6,817 nt of DNA from Balneolales bacterium. Its GTDB lineage: Bacteria > Bacteroidota > Rhodothermia > Balneolales > Natronogracilivirgulaceae. Position 1 is the first letter of the stretch, and each line of letters begins with the position of its first letter. A model generated the notes under the pieces. That model saw nothing but the letters and a program-made list of their open reading frames with translations. It was not told where the DNA came from and ran no database searches. Position numbers and translations under genes: made by a program. Below are positions 1-6,390 of the stretch, piece by piece. The stretch covers positions 1 through 6,817 of the forward strand of contig SLQC01000062.1 in the NCBI GenBank assembly GCA_007131625.1, in the 5' to 3' direction.

Positions 1-242
1 CACCACAACCAGTTGCTGGCCACACCGCCCGTGCGCACCATGTCGGTAACCAGGTTGGGGGTGTCGGCCGAAAAAGTGGTTGCCACCATCGATACACCAA
101 GCAGCCACCAGGGCATATTTCGACCGGAAAGAAAAAAATTGGTTGTGCTTTTACCGGCTTGCCGGGATGCAACATATCCTATTGACAGCAGAACTATAAA
201 AAAAAGACCGATAATCGTCCAGTCTATTGGTTGTAAAATCAT
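1..242 (-). CDS. Sodium:solute symporter (SSS/SLC5 family), N-terminal part
   Basis: This is the first 80 codons of a membrane transporter of the sodium:solute symporter family, which couples sodium influx to uptake of sugars, polyols or other small solutes across the inner membrane. The rest lies beyond the left edge. The visible protein starts with a short hydrophilic end, then a hydrophobic first membrane helix at about residues 9-25. A family-typical link follows, with FFLSGRNMPWW at residues 36-46, and the start of the next helix with the small-residue stretch VATTFSADTP (53-62). The start at 242 is the only ATG after an in-frame stop 27 bases upstream, and no clear Shine-Dalgarno sequence precedes it. 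It lies 276 bases after the kinase gene on the same strand, so it may be the uptake partner of the sugar cluster, by read-through or from its own promoter. The substrate cannot be told from this part. The family call is firm. Confidence 0.88.
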   Translation of the reverse strand, partial: MILQPIDWTIIGLFFIVLLSIGYVASRQAGKSTTNFFLSGRNMPWWLLGVSMVATTFSADTPNLVTDMVRTGGVASNWLW

Positions 243-518
243 GATTTTGACGATTTTTAAGATTTCTTACAGCAGATTTCATTCGGAATGATGCCAAGAA
301 ATTATACCTGTATTGGGCGATTCACAGTTCTTTTCATCGTAATAATTGCTCGTGTCAGCAAATCAGGACGAATATTTTGATCGGCGGTCATGGTCAACGA
401 TTAGGACAAATTGAGAAAAGTTATGTTTAAAGGAACAAGCCTGATAGCATGATTAGAATACAGAGTGATATGTTGATTATTTACAACTTTGATTTATTTA
501 TCGTTTTCGGGGGTTATA
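243..518. other. Intergenic region between kinase and symporter genes
   Basis: This 276-base AT-rich stretch contains no convincing coding sequence on either strand. I see no strong GC hairpin followed by a T run after the kinase stop codon, so transcription could continue into the symporter gene. The only signal worth marking is the TATAAT at 301-306. A TTGACC on the minus strand near 396-401 has only a weak -10 partner. Confidence 0.5.
301..306 (-). promoter_or_regulatory. Possible -10 box upstream of the symporter gene
   Basis: A perfect TATAAT on the minus strand lies about 59 bases before the symporter start codon, giving a leader of about 50 bases. No good -35 hexamer is visible 16-18 bases upstream (AACTGT at 17), so this is only a candidate. 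It fits the long gap before the symporter, which may allow separate expression. Confidence 0.3.
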
Positions 519-1460
519 TCAAAAATATTGTGTTTCCAATTTTATTGTAGCTTTGGCGGTAGGCCAGTCCATTGTCCCGCTTAGCCCCCAGGCACGAACA
601 GTGGCAACTTTTACCCCATTTTCCAGTCGTGCACATAATTCCATTTTTTCATCCCCTGCCAGAAACCCTGCAAGCAGATAGTCACCACAGGCAACAGTAT
701 TTGCTGCTTTACGATGCTCGGCCTTAATGTGGCACTGACAGGCCTGATCACGCGTAACCGCTAATGCTCCATCAGCGCCACGGCTGACAAGCACTATATC
801 AACGCTGTCGCAAAGTTTTCGCGCCGCAGCAACAATCTCTGACGATTCGTTGCTGATTCGCCTGCTGAGCAGTTGACCCAACTCTTCAAGATTGGGTTTA
901 ATCATATAAAGGTCACCTGTTGCAACAGCTTTTTTTAGTGCAATTCCGGAACTGTCCACAACTACTTTTGAACCCCTTTCGCAAATATTTTTGATTATAG
1001 ACAAACACTCGGTCAACAATTCTCCACCAGGCAGAGATCCGGAAAATACAATAACGTTGCATTCATCAACTATCTTTAGCAGGTTGTTATTAAGCTGTTT
1101 TAAAGATGATTTTGTTGACAAACGGCATTCATCCCGAAGATGCATTTCACGATTAAGCCGGGTATCAATAACCGTAATATTCTGTCGCGTTTGTCCGGGG
1201 ACAATGGTAAATCTAAAATCTATTAATGGCTTTAACTCTGAAAGTGCTTCCTTAGCTAAAGGCCAATCGATTTTGCCCCACAATCCTGCATTAATACTTT
1301 TTTCTCCCATCCATGCCAGTGCCCTGGAGACATTTAAAGCCTTACCGGCCGGTTCAGATGTTTGGAAGACTTTACTATGCTTCCCCCAATCCAGATCGTC
1401 TGCTTTACAGGTTATATCCCAGGCCGGACAAATACCAACCGTCACTACAGAACAATGCAT
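519..1460 (-). CDS. PfkB-family hexose-phosphate kinase (1-phosphofructokinase / tagatose-6-phosphate kinase type)
   Basis: A 313-residue soluble kinase of the 1-phosphofructokinase branch of the PfkB family, which phosphorylates ketohexose monophosphates (fructose-1-P, fructose-6-P or tagatose-6-P) to bisphosphates using ATP. Full length fits the family. Visible motifs in order are the N-terminal CPAWDIT (11-17, equivalent to the usual NPAxD), the PfkB signature AGKALNVSRALAWMG (38-52), TRQNITVID (91-99), SGSLPGG (140-146), KPNLEEL (188-194), VSRGADGAL (225-233) and the anion-hole/catalytic motif TVACGD (255-260), with the base Asp260. The usual GAGD is ACGD here: the Asp is kept but the first Gly is Ala. 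The start is 4 bases after the stop of the upstream kinase gene, indicating translational coupling; no clear Shine-Dalgarno sequence is seen. As last gene of the tight cluster it probably makes the bisphosphate cleaved by an aldolase encoded elsewhere. The exact substrate is not decided by sequence. Confidence 0.88.
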   Translation of the reverse strand: MHCSVVTVGICPAWDITCKADDLDWGKHSKVFQTSEPAGKALNVSRALAWMGEKSINAGLWGKIDWPLAKEALSELKPLIDFRFTIVPGQTRQNITVIDTRLNREMHLRDECRLSTKSSLKQLNNNLLKIVDECNVIVFSGSLPGGELLTECLSIIKNICERGSKVVVDSSGIALKKAVATGDLYMIKPNLEELGQLLSRRISNESSEIVAAARKLCDSVDIVLVSRGADGALAVTRDQACQCHIKAEHRKAANTVACGDYLLAGFLAGDEKMELCARLENGVKVATVRAWGLSGTMDWPTAKATIKLETQYF

Positions 1461-1464
1461 TTTT

Positions 1465-2679
1465 TTAGCACTGATGTTTTACTGCCGCTTTAAGTGTGTC
1501 AAAATCATCAAAAACCTCATTTTTTTCGATAAGTTTGTACATTTTTTCATATGCACCGATGTTTTCGTATCGATATTCCAGCGGCGATTTGATATACAAT
1601 GACGCAACAAGGTTGCCCATCTGTACAGCTTCCTCTATGTTAATAGATCCATCCTTGAACTGCTCCATATTTTGGGCCACATATGTAACGAAACCCGCAC
1701 GGAATGAATCCCCTGCTCCTACAAGGTCTACTACATCACCGCATTTGTATCGGCTGGTTACTTTTTGCACCCTGGATACACTACCTTTATTATTACTTTT
1801 TATAACATATGCGCCGTCGGAGACGGTAATACCCACAACGCGCGGCCGGGCTGAATTTTGCCAGAAATTATGGGTTATAAAAGCAAGAACACAGTTTGCG
1901 GCATCCTTTTGAGATAGTTGTGACCAATTTTCCGGGTGATCGAGAGTATTTTTGAGCAATTTCGCTTCGTCGATACTTATAAAGAAAAAATCGAGCTGGG
2001 GTAAAAGCGGTATTAACAGCTCATACTCCTTAATCGAATTACCCGCATCGATAGCATCTTGCGGATTCCCGGTCAATGTATGGGCATCAGCAATGGTTAT
2101 TATCCTGTTTTCACGACACCATTTCATAAAATCCGCAAGGTCTTTACCACCGTTTGCATCTCCACGTCTGGAAAGGCCCGAGTACATATAATAAACTATT
2201 TTCGGATTCATGCTGATAACAGCAGATTTGAAATGCTCAAAATCAAAATCGTCATTTGCATTGGGGAAATAGGCTAGTCCGCTCCTTTCGCCGATTTCTT
2301 TTTGATATATAAACGTGGTGCCGGTGTGAAGTGACGGATGGATATATGTTTGAGACATATCTACATCAAATGATACCATCAGGTCATAAAAATATCGACC
2401 TTGAGCATCGAGTCCGTCAAATTTTCCTTTGCCCAGATTTGTGCCGACTGCAACTTTCAGACCCGCCCTGGAAATGAGTGGAGCAGTATTGCCGGAGCCA
2501 CCCGCCGTTGCATTACCTTCTTCAATCCATTGCATGTAATGCTGTTGTGAATAATCGGGCATATCCGAAACCGGACATTTTGCAAGTCCTCCCGGACCGA
2601 CAATTTTTTTTACAAAATCAAATTCACCACTTCTGAAATCAACAACAGCTGAGTTCAAAATTAAAATATCAACACTCAT
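1465..2679 (-). CDS. PfkB-family carbohydrate kinase (ribokinase/fructokinase type)
   Basis: A 404-residue kinase of the ribokinase superfamily, which transfers phosphate from ATP to a sugar hydroxyl in the cytoplasm. It is longer than typical members (about 300-330 residues), with extra sequence at the N-terminus, where about 55 residues precede the sugar-binding GGSGNTA (60-66), and in the middle. Other landmarks are TNLGKGKFDGLDAQG (80-94), the FISIDEAKLL segment (233-242, equivalent to the N-x-x-E region), ITVSDGAY (284-291) and the canonical VDLVGAGDSFRAGF (317-330) with catalytic Asp324. It follows the mannitol-1-phosphate dehydrogenase-like gene by 75 bases and is 4 bases from the next kinase, so it is probably in one transcript. 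Given a symporter rather than a PTS, it is the likeliest enzyme for first phosphorylation of the incoming ketose or polyol product. This is inference; the substrate could be a fructose-, sorbose- or tagatose-like sugar. The family call is firm. Confidence 0.9.
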   Translation of the reverse strand: MSVDILILNSAVVDFRSGEFDFVKKIVGPGGLAKCPVSDMPDYSQQHYMQWIEEGNATAGGSGNTAPLISRAGLKVAVGTNLGKGKFDGLDAQGRYFYDLMVSFDVDMSQTYIHPSLHTGTTFIYQKEIGERSGLAYFPNANDDFDFEHFKSAVISMNPKIVYYMYSGLSRRGDANGGKDLADFMKWCRENRIITIADAHTLTGNPQDAIDAGNSIKEYELLIPLLPQLDFFFISIDEAKLLKNTLDHPENWSQLSQKDAANCVLAFITHNFWQNSARPRVVGITVSDGAYVIKSNNKGSVSRVQKVTSRYKCGDVVDLVGAGDSFRAGFVTYVAQNMEQFKDGSINIEEAVQMGNLVASLYIKSPLEYRYENIGAYEKMYKLIEKNEVFDDFDTLKAAVKHQC

Positions 2680-2754
2680 TGACTTAACACCATTTTTTCT
2701 TTTATTGCTGCATCCTGTTCTATTACCAGGGAGGTTATTTTAGAACATTGTTAT

Positions 2755-4023
2755 TTATTTGAGTATATCAAGAAGTGATTCTTTCTTTGCATATACTCTT
2801 GAAATCAGTTCGCCTGCATTATCACTGGTACAGTTGCTCCATATACTGCGTACTATTTGATGAAATTGTTGCTCGTCAAGCTTTTGCCATGGGGTGTCAC
2901 AGGTGTCTAAATGTATCTTCCCCTGCTGTGCCTGCTTAACGACTGTTGCGACTGCCGCCATTGTACCAAGAGCTATATTTATGGGTTCTATATCCTGTTC
3001 CAAAGCGAGATTCATACTACCAAAAAGCCGGTCATTATAGTGAAGTTTTCTGATTGGATCACGGGCAGCACGTTCGATGGTATCAGCAAGATATGGATTG
3101 GTCATACGAATGAGCAGATCCTCGGCATATTCTTTATAACCTTCCGGTGTAAAGGTCCACTCATTGAGATAGGCATATTTTCGGGTAAGTGCCTTGCCCG
3201 ACTCATCAATAAATGCTTTTTGAGCGATATCCATAAGCCTGTTGTCCTTGCGGATCTCTTTCATATAGGTATAACCTTTCAAGTAGCCAAGGTATGCAAG
3301 TAATGCGTGAATAGCATTATGGCCATAAAGTTTGGCTTCTTCAAAGGGCAGCAAATCGGTCTTTTCGGCAAAGGTATCTATACCGGTTCTGAAACCGTCG
3401 ATGGTCATACGGGTTACCATTATCTTATTAAACTCTTCAACCAGAAATGCTCGTCCGAGGTTTTTTGCAATTGGCTTTAGACCAAGCTGTTTTACTTCGG
3501 CAGGATCGTTAACAACACGACTCATCTTTCCGATTACAGTATTGAGAAACTGTACATGTGCCGGCAACCGGCCAAGTGAATTTTGGATGGACTGCTGAAG
3601 TATTTCAGCAGCGTGATTGTTGTTTTCACCGGTATAAATAATTTTTGCCGGTGCGACATTGTTTTTTATTCCGTCAGCTATCAAACCGGCTACCGACGGG
3701 TCACCTTTTTCATAAAATTCTACCGAAGGCAGAGCTGTTGTTATTTCCGTTGCTTCCGCCAGTGTTCTGTTAAGTTGCCTCTGATCGGTAGCATCGGTGG
3801 GATTCAGCATCTCAAGACCCTGAACCTTCAGAATATCCATGCCTTCTTGTGTGGCGATATTTACATAGTAGCAGCCGCCGTTTTGTCGAACGGCCTCAAC
3901 AAGCTCACCGTCAATCTCAGCTATAATCATACGCGAGAAATTCCCGCTTTTATAGGCCTCCGCGACAAACAGACCCGACTGAATTGGGCCGAACCCAAAA
4001 CCTGCCAGTATATGATCCGTCAT
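2755..4023 (-). CDS. Mannitol-1-phosphate 5-dehydrogenase-like polyol-phosphate dehydrogenase
   Basis: A 422-residue cytoplasmic NAD(P)-dependent dehydrogenase of the long-chain polyol dehydrogenase family, closest in motifs to mannitol-1-phosphate 5-dehydrogenase (mannitol-1-P <-> fructose-6-P). The N-terminal Rossmann motif is FGFGPIQSG (9-17), matching the family's FGxGxIxxG, with IAEID (34-38) at the end of the second strand. TGENNNH (131-137) matches the family ENxxx segment and VEEFNKIMVTR (195-205) the conserved link to the catalytic domain. The catalytic set of the mannitol dehydrogenase superfamily is in KLYGHNAIHALLAYLG (231-246): Lys231, Asn236 and His239. NPYLADTIERAARDPIRKL (309-327) is typical of the phosphate-handling subfamily. 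Length is slightly above the usual 380-390. A Shine-Dalgarno-like AAAGGT precedes the start. It lies 32 bases after the zinc-type dehydrogenase gene. It could act on another hexitol phosphate such as glucitol-6-P, since attack at C2 of a hexitol-6-P is the same chemistry. Confidence 0.88.
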   Translation of the reverse strand: MTDHILAGFGFGPIQSGLFVAEAYKSGNFSRMIIAEIDGELVEAVRQNGGCYYVNIATQEGMDILKVQGLEMLNPTDATDQRQLNRTLAEATEITTALPSVEFYEKGDPSVAGLIADGIKNNVAPAKIIYTGENNNHAAEILQQSIQNSLGRLPAHVQFLNTVIGKMSRVVNDPAEVKQLGLKPIAKNLGRAFLVEEFNKIMVTRMTIDGFRTGIDTFAEKTDLLPFEEAKLYGHNAIHALLAYLGYLKGYTYMKEIRKDNRLMDIAQKAFIDESGKALTRKYAYLNEWTFTPEGYKEYAEDLLIRMTNPYLADTIERAARDPIRKLHYNDRLFGSMNLALEQDIEPINIALGTMAAVATVVKQAQQGKIHLDTCDTPWQKLDEQQFHQIVRSIWSNCTSDNAGELISRVYAKKESLLDILK

Positions 4024-4031
4024 AAAATTTT

Positions 4032-4037
4032 ACCTTT
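4032..4037 (-). promoter_or_regulatory. Ribosome binding site of the mannitol-1-phosphate dehydrogenase-like gene
   Basis: AAAGGT on the minus strand lies 8 bases before the ATG at 4023 and supports that start. It is one of only two recognisable Shine-Dalgarno sequences among the genes here; most starts in the cluster have none. Confidence 0.55.
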
Positions 4038-4055
4038 ATAGCTATCCGAAAATGG

Positions 4056-5342
4056 TTACTGCAGTCTTTCGTTTAGCAATTTAACCTCTTTTTCACCGTC
4101 CCAGTAGTCCACCATTCGTAATGGTGTACTCTTGATATGCGGATACAGAATTGCTTTACCGTCAATTCGGGTCTGTTCAATCATTTTCAACACGTCAATG
4201 GCGTTATCAAGAGAACCTGTACAGGCGACATAATTGCCCGGATCCACGTCTCCATTTGAGATAGCGTTCAGAGTGGCTGCCATATCGCTGGGCTCACCAC
4301 CGCTTGAGCCAACAAGTTTGATTTCATTATAGTGAACCGCTCTGCCGTCAACTTCAAGGACATGCTGACCAACCGGCAAACCACCGAAAAGATTTGCGAC
4401 TCCACCTTTGGCAAGAAGTTCAAGTGCGTGTTGCTGGACTTCCTGAATTCCTACTGCCAGGATAATGTCATCGGCACCGCTGCCGTCCGAGATTTTTTTC
4501 AACGAATCGTCAAGCTCCGGAGCTGGAATGCAATGAAGATGAACTCCGGCCTTTTGGGCTTTATCGCCTATGGCCTGCCTGGTTTTATCCAGCCGTTCCT
4601 GCTGGAGGTCTGATACGATTAATACTTTTGGCTTGAATCGCAATGCGAATTCGGCATGAAGGCGTCCCATTGCCCCTGCTCCAATAACAACCGAAACGCC
4701 TCCCGGAAGTAATCCCAGTCGAGGTTCTCGTTGAGCGTGAAGCCCTTTTTTGATAATATGAAAGTTGCGCTGCTGAGCTGAATAGATGCAGCTTATCGGC
4801 TCGGCCATTGACACCGCGAAATAGGGCATCTTATCATCCGGAAGAGGCAGCAGACACTGGCCTTCTATAACTTCCTCCTGAATTCGGATATACTGAGCCA
4901 GATTTCCGCCAAGAGTATAACCGACCGCGCATTTTGACATACCTTCAGCGTTGTTGTTGTAACGGTCGCGATAAAGAATCGGTGCCACGTCGACTGCAGG
5001 TTGTATTGCGTAACGCTGTCCGGGGCTGTATTTACTTTTAAGGTTCTCGCCGACCTTCACAACAGTTACTGCACCTTCGTCACCCAGAATCAGTGGCCAT
5101 TTTCCAATATCCCAGCCATTGACAAAAGTATGTTCCGGCCCCTGTGCAATCAGTTTAATAATACTTGTGCATACACCGGCAGCATCAACACGTGCAAGCA
5201 ATTGATCCGGACCAATTTCCGGTACAGGTATTTCGGCAATTTCAAGGTTCTCAAATCCTCGTCCTTTAGCAATCAAAGCCTGCATGGTCTTTGGAATGGA
5301 GAATTCCTTTAAATCTGTAAATCGTTCAAAATTAGTACTCAT
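4056..5342 (-). CDS. Zinc-type medium-chain dehydrogenase, L-sorbose-1-phosphate reductase-like
   Basis: A 428-residue member of the medium-chain dehydrogenase superfamily that oxidises or reduces a polyol/ketose with NAD(P). The catalytic GroES-like domain holds AAGVCTS (54-60) with the expected zinc ligand Cys58. WPLILGDEGAV (82-92) aligns with the usual GHE site, but the zinc-binding His is Asp88. MAEPISC (179-185) carries the likely Glu181 ligand. The structural four-cysteine zinc loop is absent. The cofactor domain has GAGAMG (221-226) and an acidic Asp245 after the second strand, suggesting NAD. The QGPEHTF stretch (67-73) and long insertion before the GDE motif recall sorbose-1-phosphate reductase-type enzymes; I judge this subfamily from motif memory only. 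About 19 residues precede the usual family beginning, so the internal Met20 (5285) is a possible start, but no Shine-Dalgarno sequence favours either. First gene of the cluster, with a promoter candidate immediately upstream. Confidence 0.82.
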   Translation of the reverse strand: MSTNFERFTDLKEFSIPKTMQALIAKGRGFENLEIAEIPVPEIGPDQLLARVDAAGVCTSIIKLIAQGPEHTFVNGWDIGKWPLILGDEGAVTVVKVGENLKSKYSPGQRYAIQPAVDVAPILYRDRYNNNAEGMSKCAVGYTLGGNLAQYIRIQEEVIEGQCLLPLPDDKMPYFAVSMAEPISCIYSAQQRNFHIIKKGLHAQREPRLGLLPGGVSVVIGAGAMGRLHAEFALRFKPKVLIVSDLQQERLDKTRQAIGDKAQKAGVHLHCIPAPELDDSLKKISDGSGADDIILAVGIQEVQQHALELLAKGGVANLFGGLPVGQHVLEVDGRAVHYNEIKLVGSSGGEPSDMAATLNAISNGDVDPGNYVACTGSLDNAIDVLKMIEQTRIDGKAILYPHIKSTPLRMVDYWDGEKEVKLLNERLQ

Positions 5343-5353
5343 ATTTTCATATT

Positions 5354-5382
5354 ATTATACTGTACAGCAGCGTTCAGGTGAA
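5354..5382 (-). promoter_or_regulatory. Candidate sigma-70-type promoter of the sugar cluster
   Basis: On the minus strand TTCACC (5377-5382) and a perfect TATAAT (5354-5359) are separated by exactly 17 bases. Transcription would begin near 5347, only about 5 bases before the ATG at 5342. That implies an almost leaderless message, or use of the internal Met20 start at 5285 with a leader of about 60 bases. The consensus match is good, but not tested. Confidence 0.45.
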
Positions 5383-5417
5383 ACAACTCTCACTGGTTCA
5401 TTTTATTTTCTGCAATA

Positions 5418-5436
5418 AATATTCTCTGAATATTTG
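5418..5436. repeat. Perfect 8-bp inverted repeat upstream of the operon
   Basis: AAATATTC and GAATATTT are separated by TCT. It is centred about 80 bases upstream of the predicted transcription start, so it could be a regulator site or a small hairpin. An AT-only stem can arise by chance in this AT-rich stretch. Confidence 0.4.
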
Positions 5437-5461
5437 AGTTTTTATCGTATTCAATAACAAG

Positions 5462-5504
5462 AATCACTTGAGAAATCTTCAATAAAAAATCAAGAAAAGT
5501 GATT
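5462..5504. repeat. Inverted repeat with 8-bp arms and 27-bp spacer
   Basis: AATCACTT (5462-5469) is exactly complementary to AAGTGATT (5497-5504). The spacer is A/T-rich and contains a further TCTT/AAGA pair. It lies upstream of the cluster promoter candidate and next to degraded coding sequence. It could be an upstream operator pair or a structured remnant; no function is shown. Confidence 0.35.
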
Positions 5505-5532
5505 GTCCAATATCTGTTGGGTTCGATTAGTA

Positions 5533-5732
5533 TTAGATTGTATTCATCGGTGATACAGAGCAGGTTTCGTTGTTCGCCCAGCTTACCCACAGATAATCAG
5601 TACCGTTCTGATTAATGGTCATGTTCGTCCGACGGAATCATCATAGTCCATCTCTGAAAGTATTATGGGTTTTGAGGTTGCAGCCGAAAGGTCAGCAGCA
5701 AATGCCACTTTATGAGTAGTAAAAGCTGTATC
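5533..5732 (-). pseudogene. Frameshifted protein-like remnant of unknown family
   Basis: Directly at the stop of the truncated oxidoreductase, another minus-strand frame reads as plausible protein for 37 codons from 5732 (DTAFTTHKVAFAADLSAATS onward) and ends at a TGA at 5619-5621. The sense continues in a neighbouring frame from the ATG at 5622 (MTINQNGTDYLWVSWANNET onward) until a stop at 5533. The composition, with buried hydrophobics and a TDYLWVSW strand-like segment, suggests a beta-rich domain broken by one frameshift. The first frame opens a little upstream, at about 5762, and overlaps the oxidoreductase end. I do not recognise the family. A further 66-codon GTG-start reading at 5390-5590 in a third frame looks like noise. 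This may be the 3' remnant of a gene joined to the oxidoreductase by recombination, but a chance reading cannot be excluded. Confidence 0.35.
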
Positions 5733-6015
5733 AAAAAAGGTGTTTTCCTGCTTTGGCGGCAGCTATCACCTGTTCGGCGTGAAGCGGATGCTCGGTGCAG
5801 AAATCGATAATATCCAGAGAGAGGTCGTTGAGCATATCATTGTAATCCTTATAAATCTTTAAAGGAATTCCGTATTGCTGCTCAAGTTGATTCTTGTCCA
5901 GCTCCCGGCGTGAGCATACAGCTGTAATATTTGCCCCTTCTACGTTCTTGAAAGTATCGATATGTGCTCCGGCTACCCATCCGAGTCCAACAATTCCTAC
6001 ATTTAAATCACTCAT
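5731..6015 (-). pseudogene. Truncated Gfo/Idh/MocA-family oxidoreductase (N-terminal fragment)
   Basis: A 94-codon reading frame matches the N-terminal Rossmann half of Gfo/Idh/MocA NAD(P)-dependent sugar oxidoreductases, which are normally about 330-400 residues. Visible are the dinucleotide-binding VGIVGLGWVAGAH (6-18), ITAVCSRR (30-37), YKDYNDML (55-62) and DIIDFCTEHPLHAEQVIAAA (68-87), followed by KAGKHLF and a TGA. In the family this last stretch leads into the catalytic Glu-Lys-Pro motif, which is missing here together with the whole C-terminal substrate domain. It cannot therefore be a working oxidoreductase. The stop sits just after a run of six T, but removing one T does not restore family-like sequence, so this is a rearrangement rather than a simple frameshift. 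The start is well supported by a strong ribosome binding site. It is on the same strand as the sugar cluster and may once have been its first gene. Confidence 0.82.
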
Positions 6016-6022
6016 AATTATT

Positions 6023-6027
6023 CCTCC
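6023..6027 (-). promoter_or_regulatory. Strong Shine-Dalgarno site of the truncated oxidoreductase
   Basis: GGAGG on the minus strand lies 7 bases before the ATG at 6015. It is the best ribosome binding site in the window and fixes that start, showing that the 5' end of the broken gene is intact. Confidence 0.7.
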
Positions 6028-6058
6028 CTTCCAACAATATACAGAAACTAAAGATTGT

Positions 6059-6064
6059 ATTATA
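6059..6064 (-). promoter_or_regulatory. Possible -10 box upstream of the truncated oxidoreductase
   Basis: A perfect TATAAT on the minus strand lies about 43 bases before the start codon, a good distance for a promoter with a leader of about 35 bases. The region 16-18 bases upstream has no recognisable -35 hexamer. Because the sequence is very AT-rich, this is a weak candidate. Confidence 0.3.
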
Positions 6065-6262
6065 TAAGGTTAAGTGTATGAAAGTATTAAATAATTTGCA
6101 ACATATTGATCGTAGATTTGCTATTCGCTTATTCTGATGATATCTATGAATGTAAATCCCCTTTGCAGTTGATTTGAATAGAGAACAGAGCAAAAGAAGA
6201 TGACTTCATTTTTTGAAGTTGGATATTAAATTGTCACCACAAATATAACCACCAATAGACGA

Positions 6263-6286
6263 ATTGGGGAAATAATCTTTCCCAAT
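6263..6286. repeat. Inverted repeat, near-perfect 9-10 bp arms
   Basis: ATTGGGGAAA (6263-6272) pairs with TTTCCCAAT (6278-6286) with one extra G in the left arm and a five-base loop. No T run follows on either strand, so it is not a typical terminator. It could be an operator or an RNA hairpin. Confidence 0.4.
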
Positions 6287-6346
6287 AAGAACTTCTAAAA
6301 GTATTGCGACCCTGAAAAAGATATGGTCATATTGCCTCTAAAGCAT

Positions 6347-6382
6347 AAAAAACCCCGCTATCCCGAAAAATAGAGGGGTTTT
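6347..6382 (-). terminator. Rho-independent terminator after the tRNA fragment
   Basis: Complementary arms AAAACCCC (6349-6356) and GGGGTTTT (6375-6382) form an 8-bp stem. After one mismatch, CTAT/ATAG adds four pairs around the loop CCCGAAAA. Read on the minus strand, the GC-rich arm is followed by six T (6347-6352). It starts 8 bases after the tRNA 3' end and would end a tRNA transcript. The mirrored A run means it could also work on the plus strand. Confidence 0.8.
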
Positions 6383-6390
6383 GAAATGCG

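Larger units (their letters stand above)
6016..6346. other. Non-coding stretch between the broken oxidoreductase and the tRNA terminator
   Basis: No credible gene is seen on either strand; a 61-codon minus frame at 6008-6193 has no family features and overlaps the oxidoreductase start. The stretch holds the ribosome binding site and possible -10 box described above, and an inverted repeat at 6263-6286. Confidence 0.5.

Noticed and set aside
13..291. A 92-codon plus-strand frame at the left end
   Set aside because: It is antisense to the symporter N-terminus, which has clear family motifs on the minus strand.
991..1602. A 203-codon plus-strand open frame opposite the two kinase genes
   Set aside because: It lies antisense to two genes with clear catalytic motifs and has no recognisable domain or ribosome binding site; it is a shadow frame.
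2684..2701. Five-codon minus-strand mini-frame just before the 404-residue kinase start
   Set aside because: It is very short and has no ribosome binding site of note; such ATG...TGA overlaps arise easily by chance.
5390..5590. A 66-codon minus-strand frame starting at GTG
   Set aside because: No Shine-Dalgarno sequence and no family features; another frame (5533-5622) looks more protein-like across the same bases, and it contains the inverted repeats.
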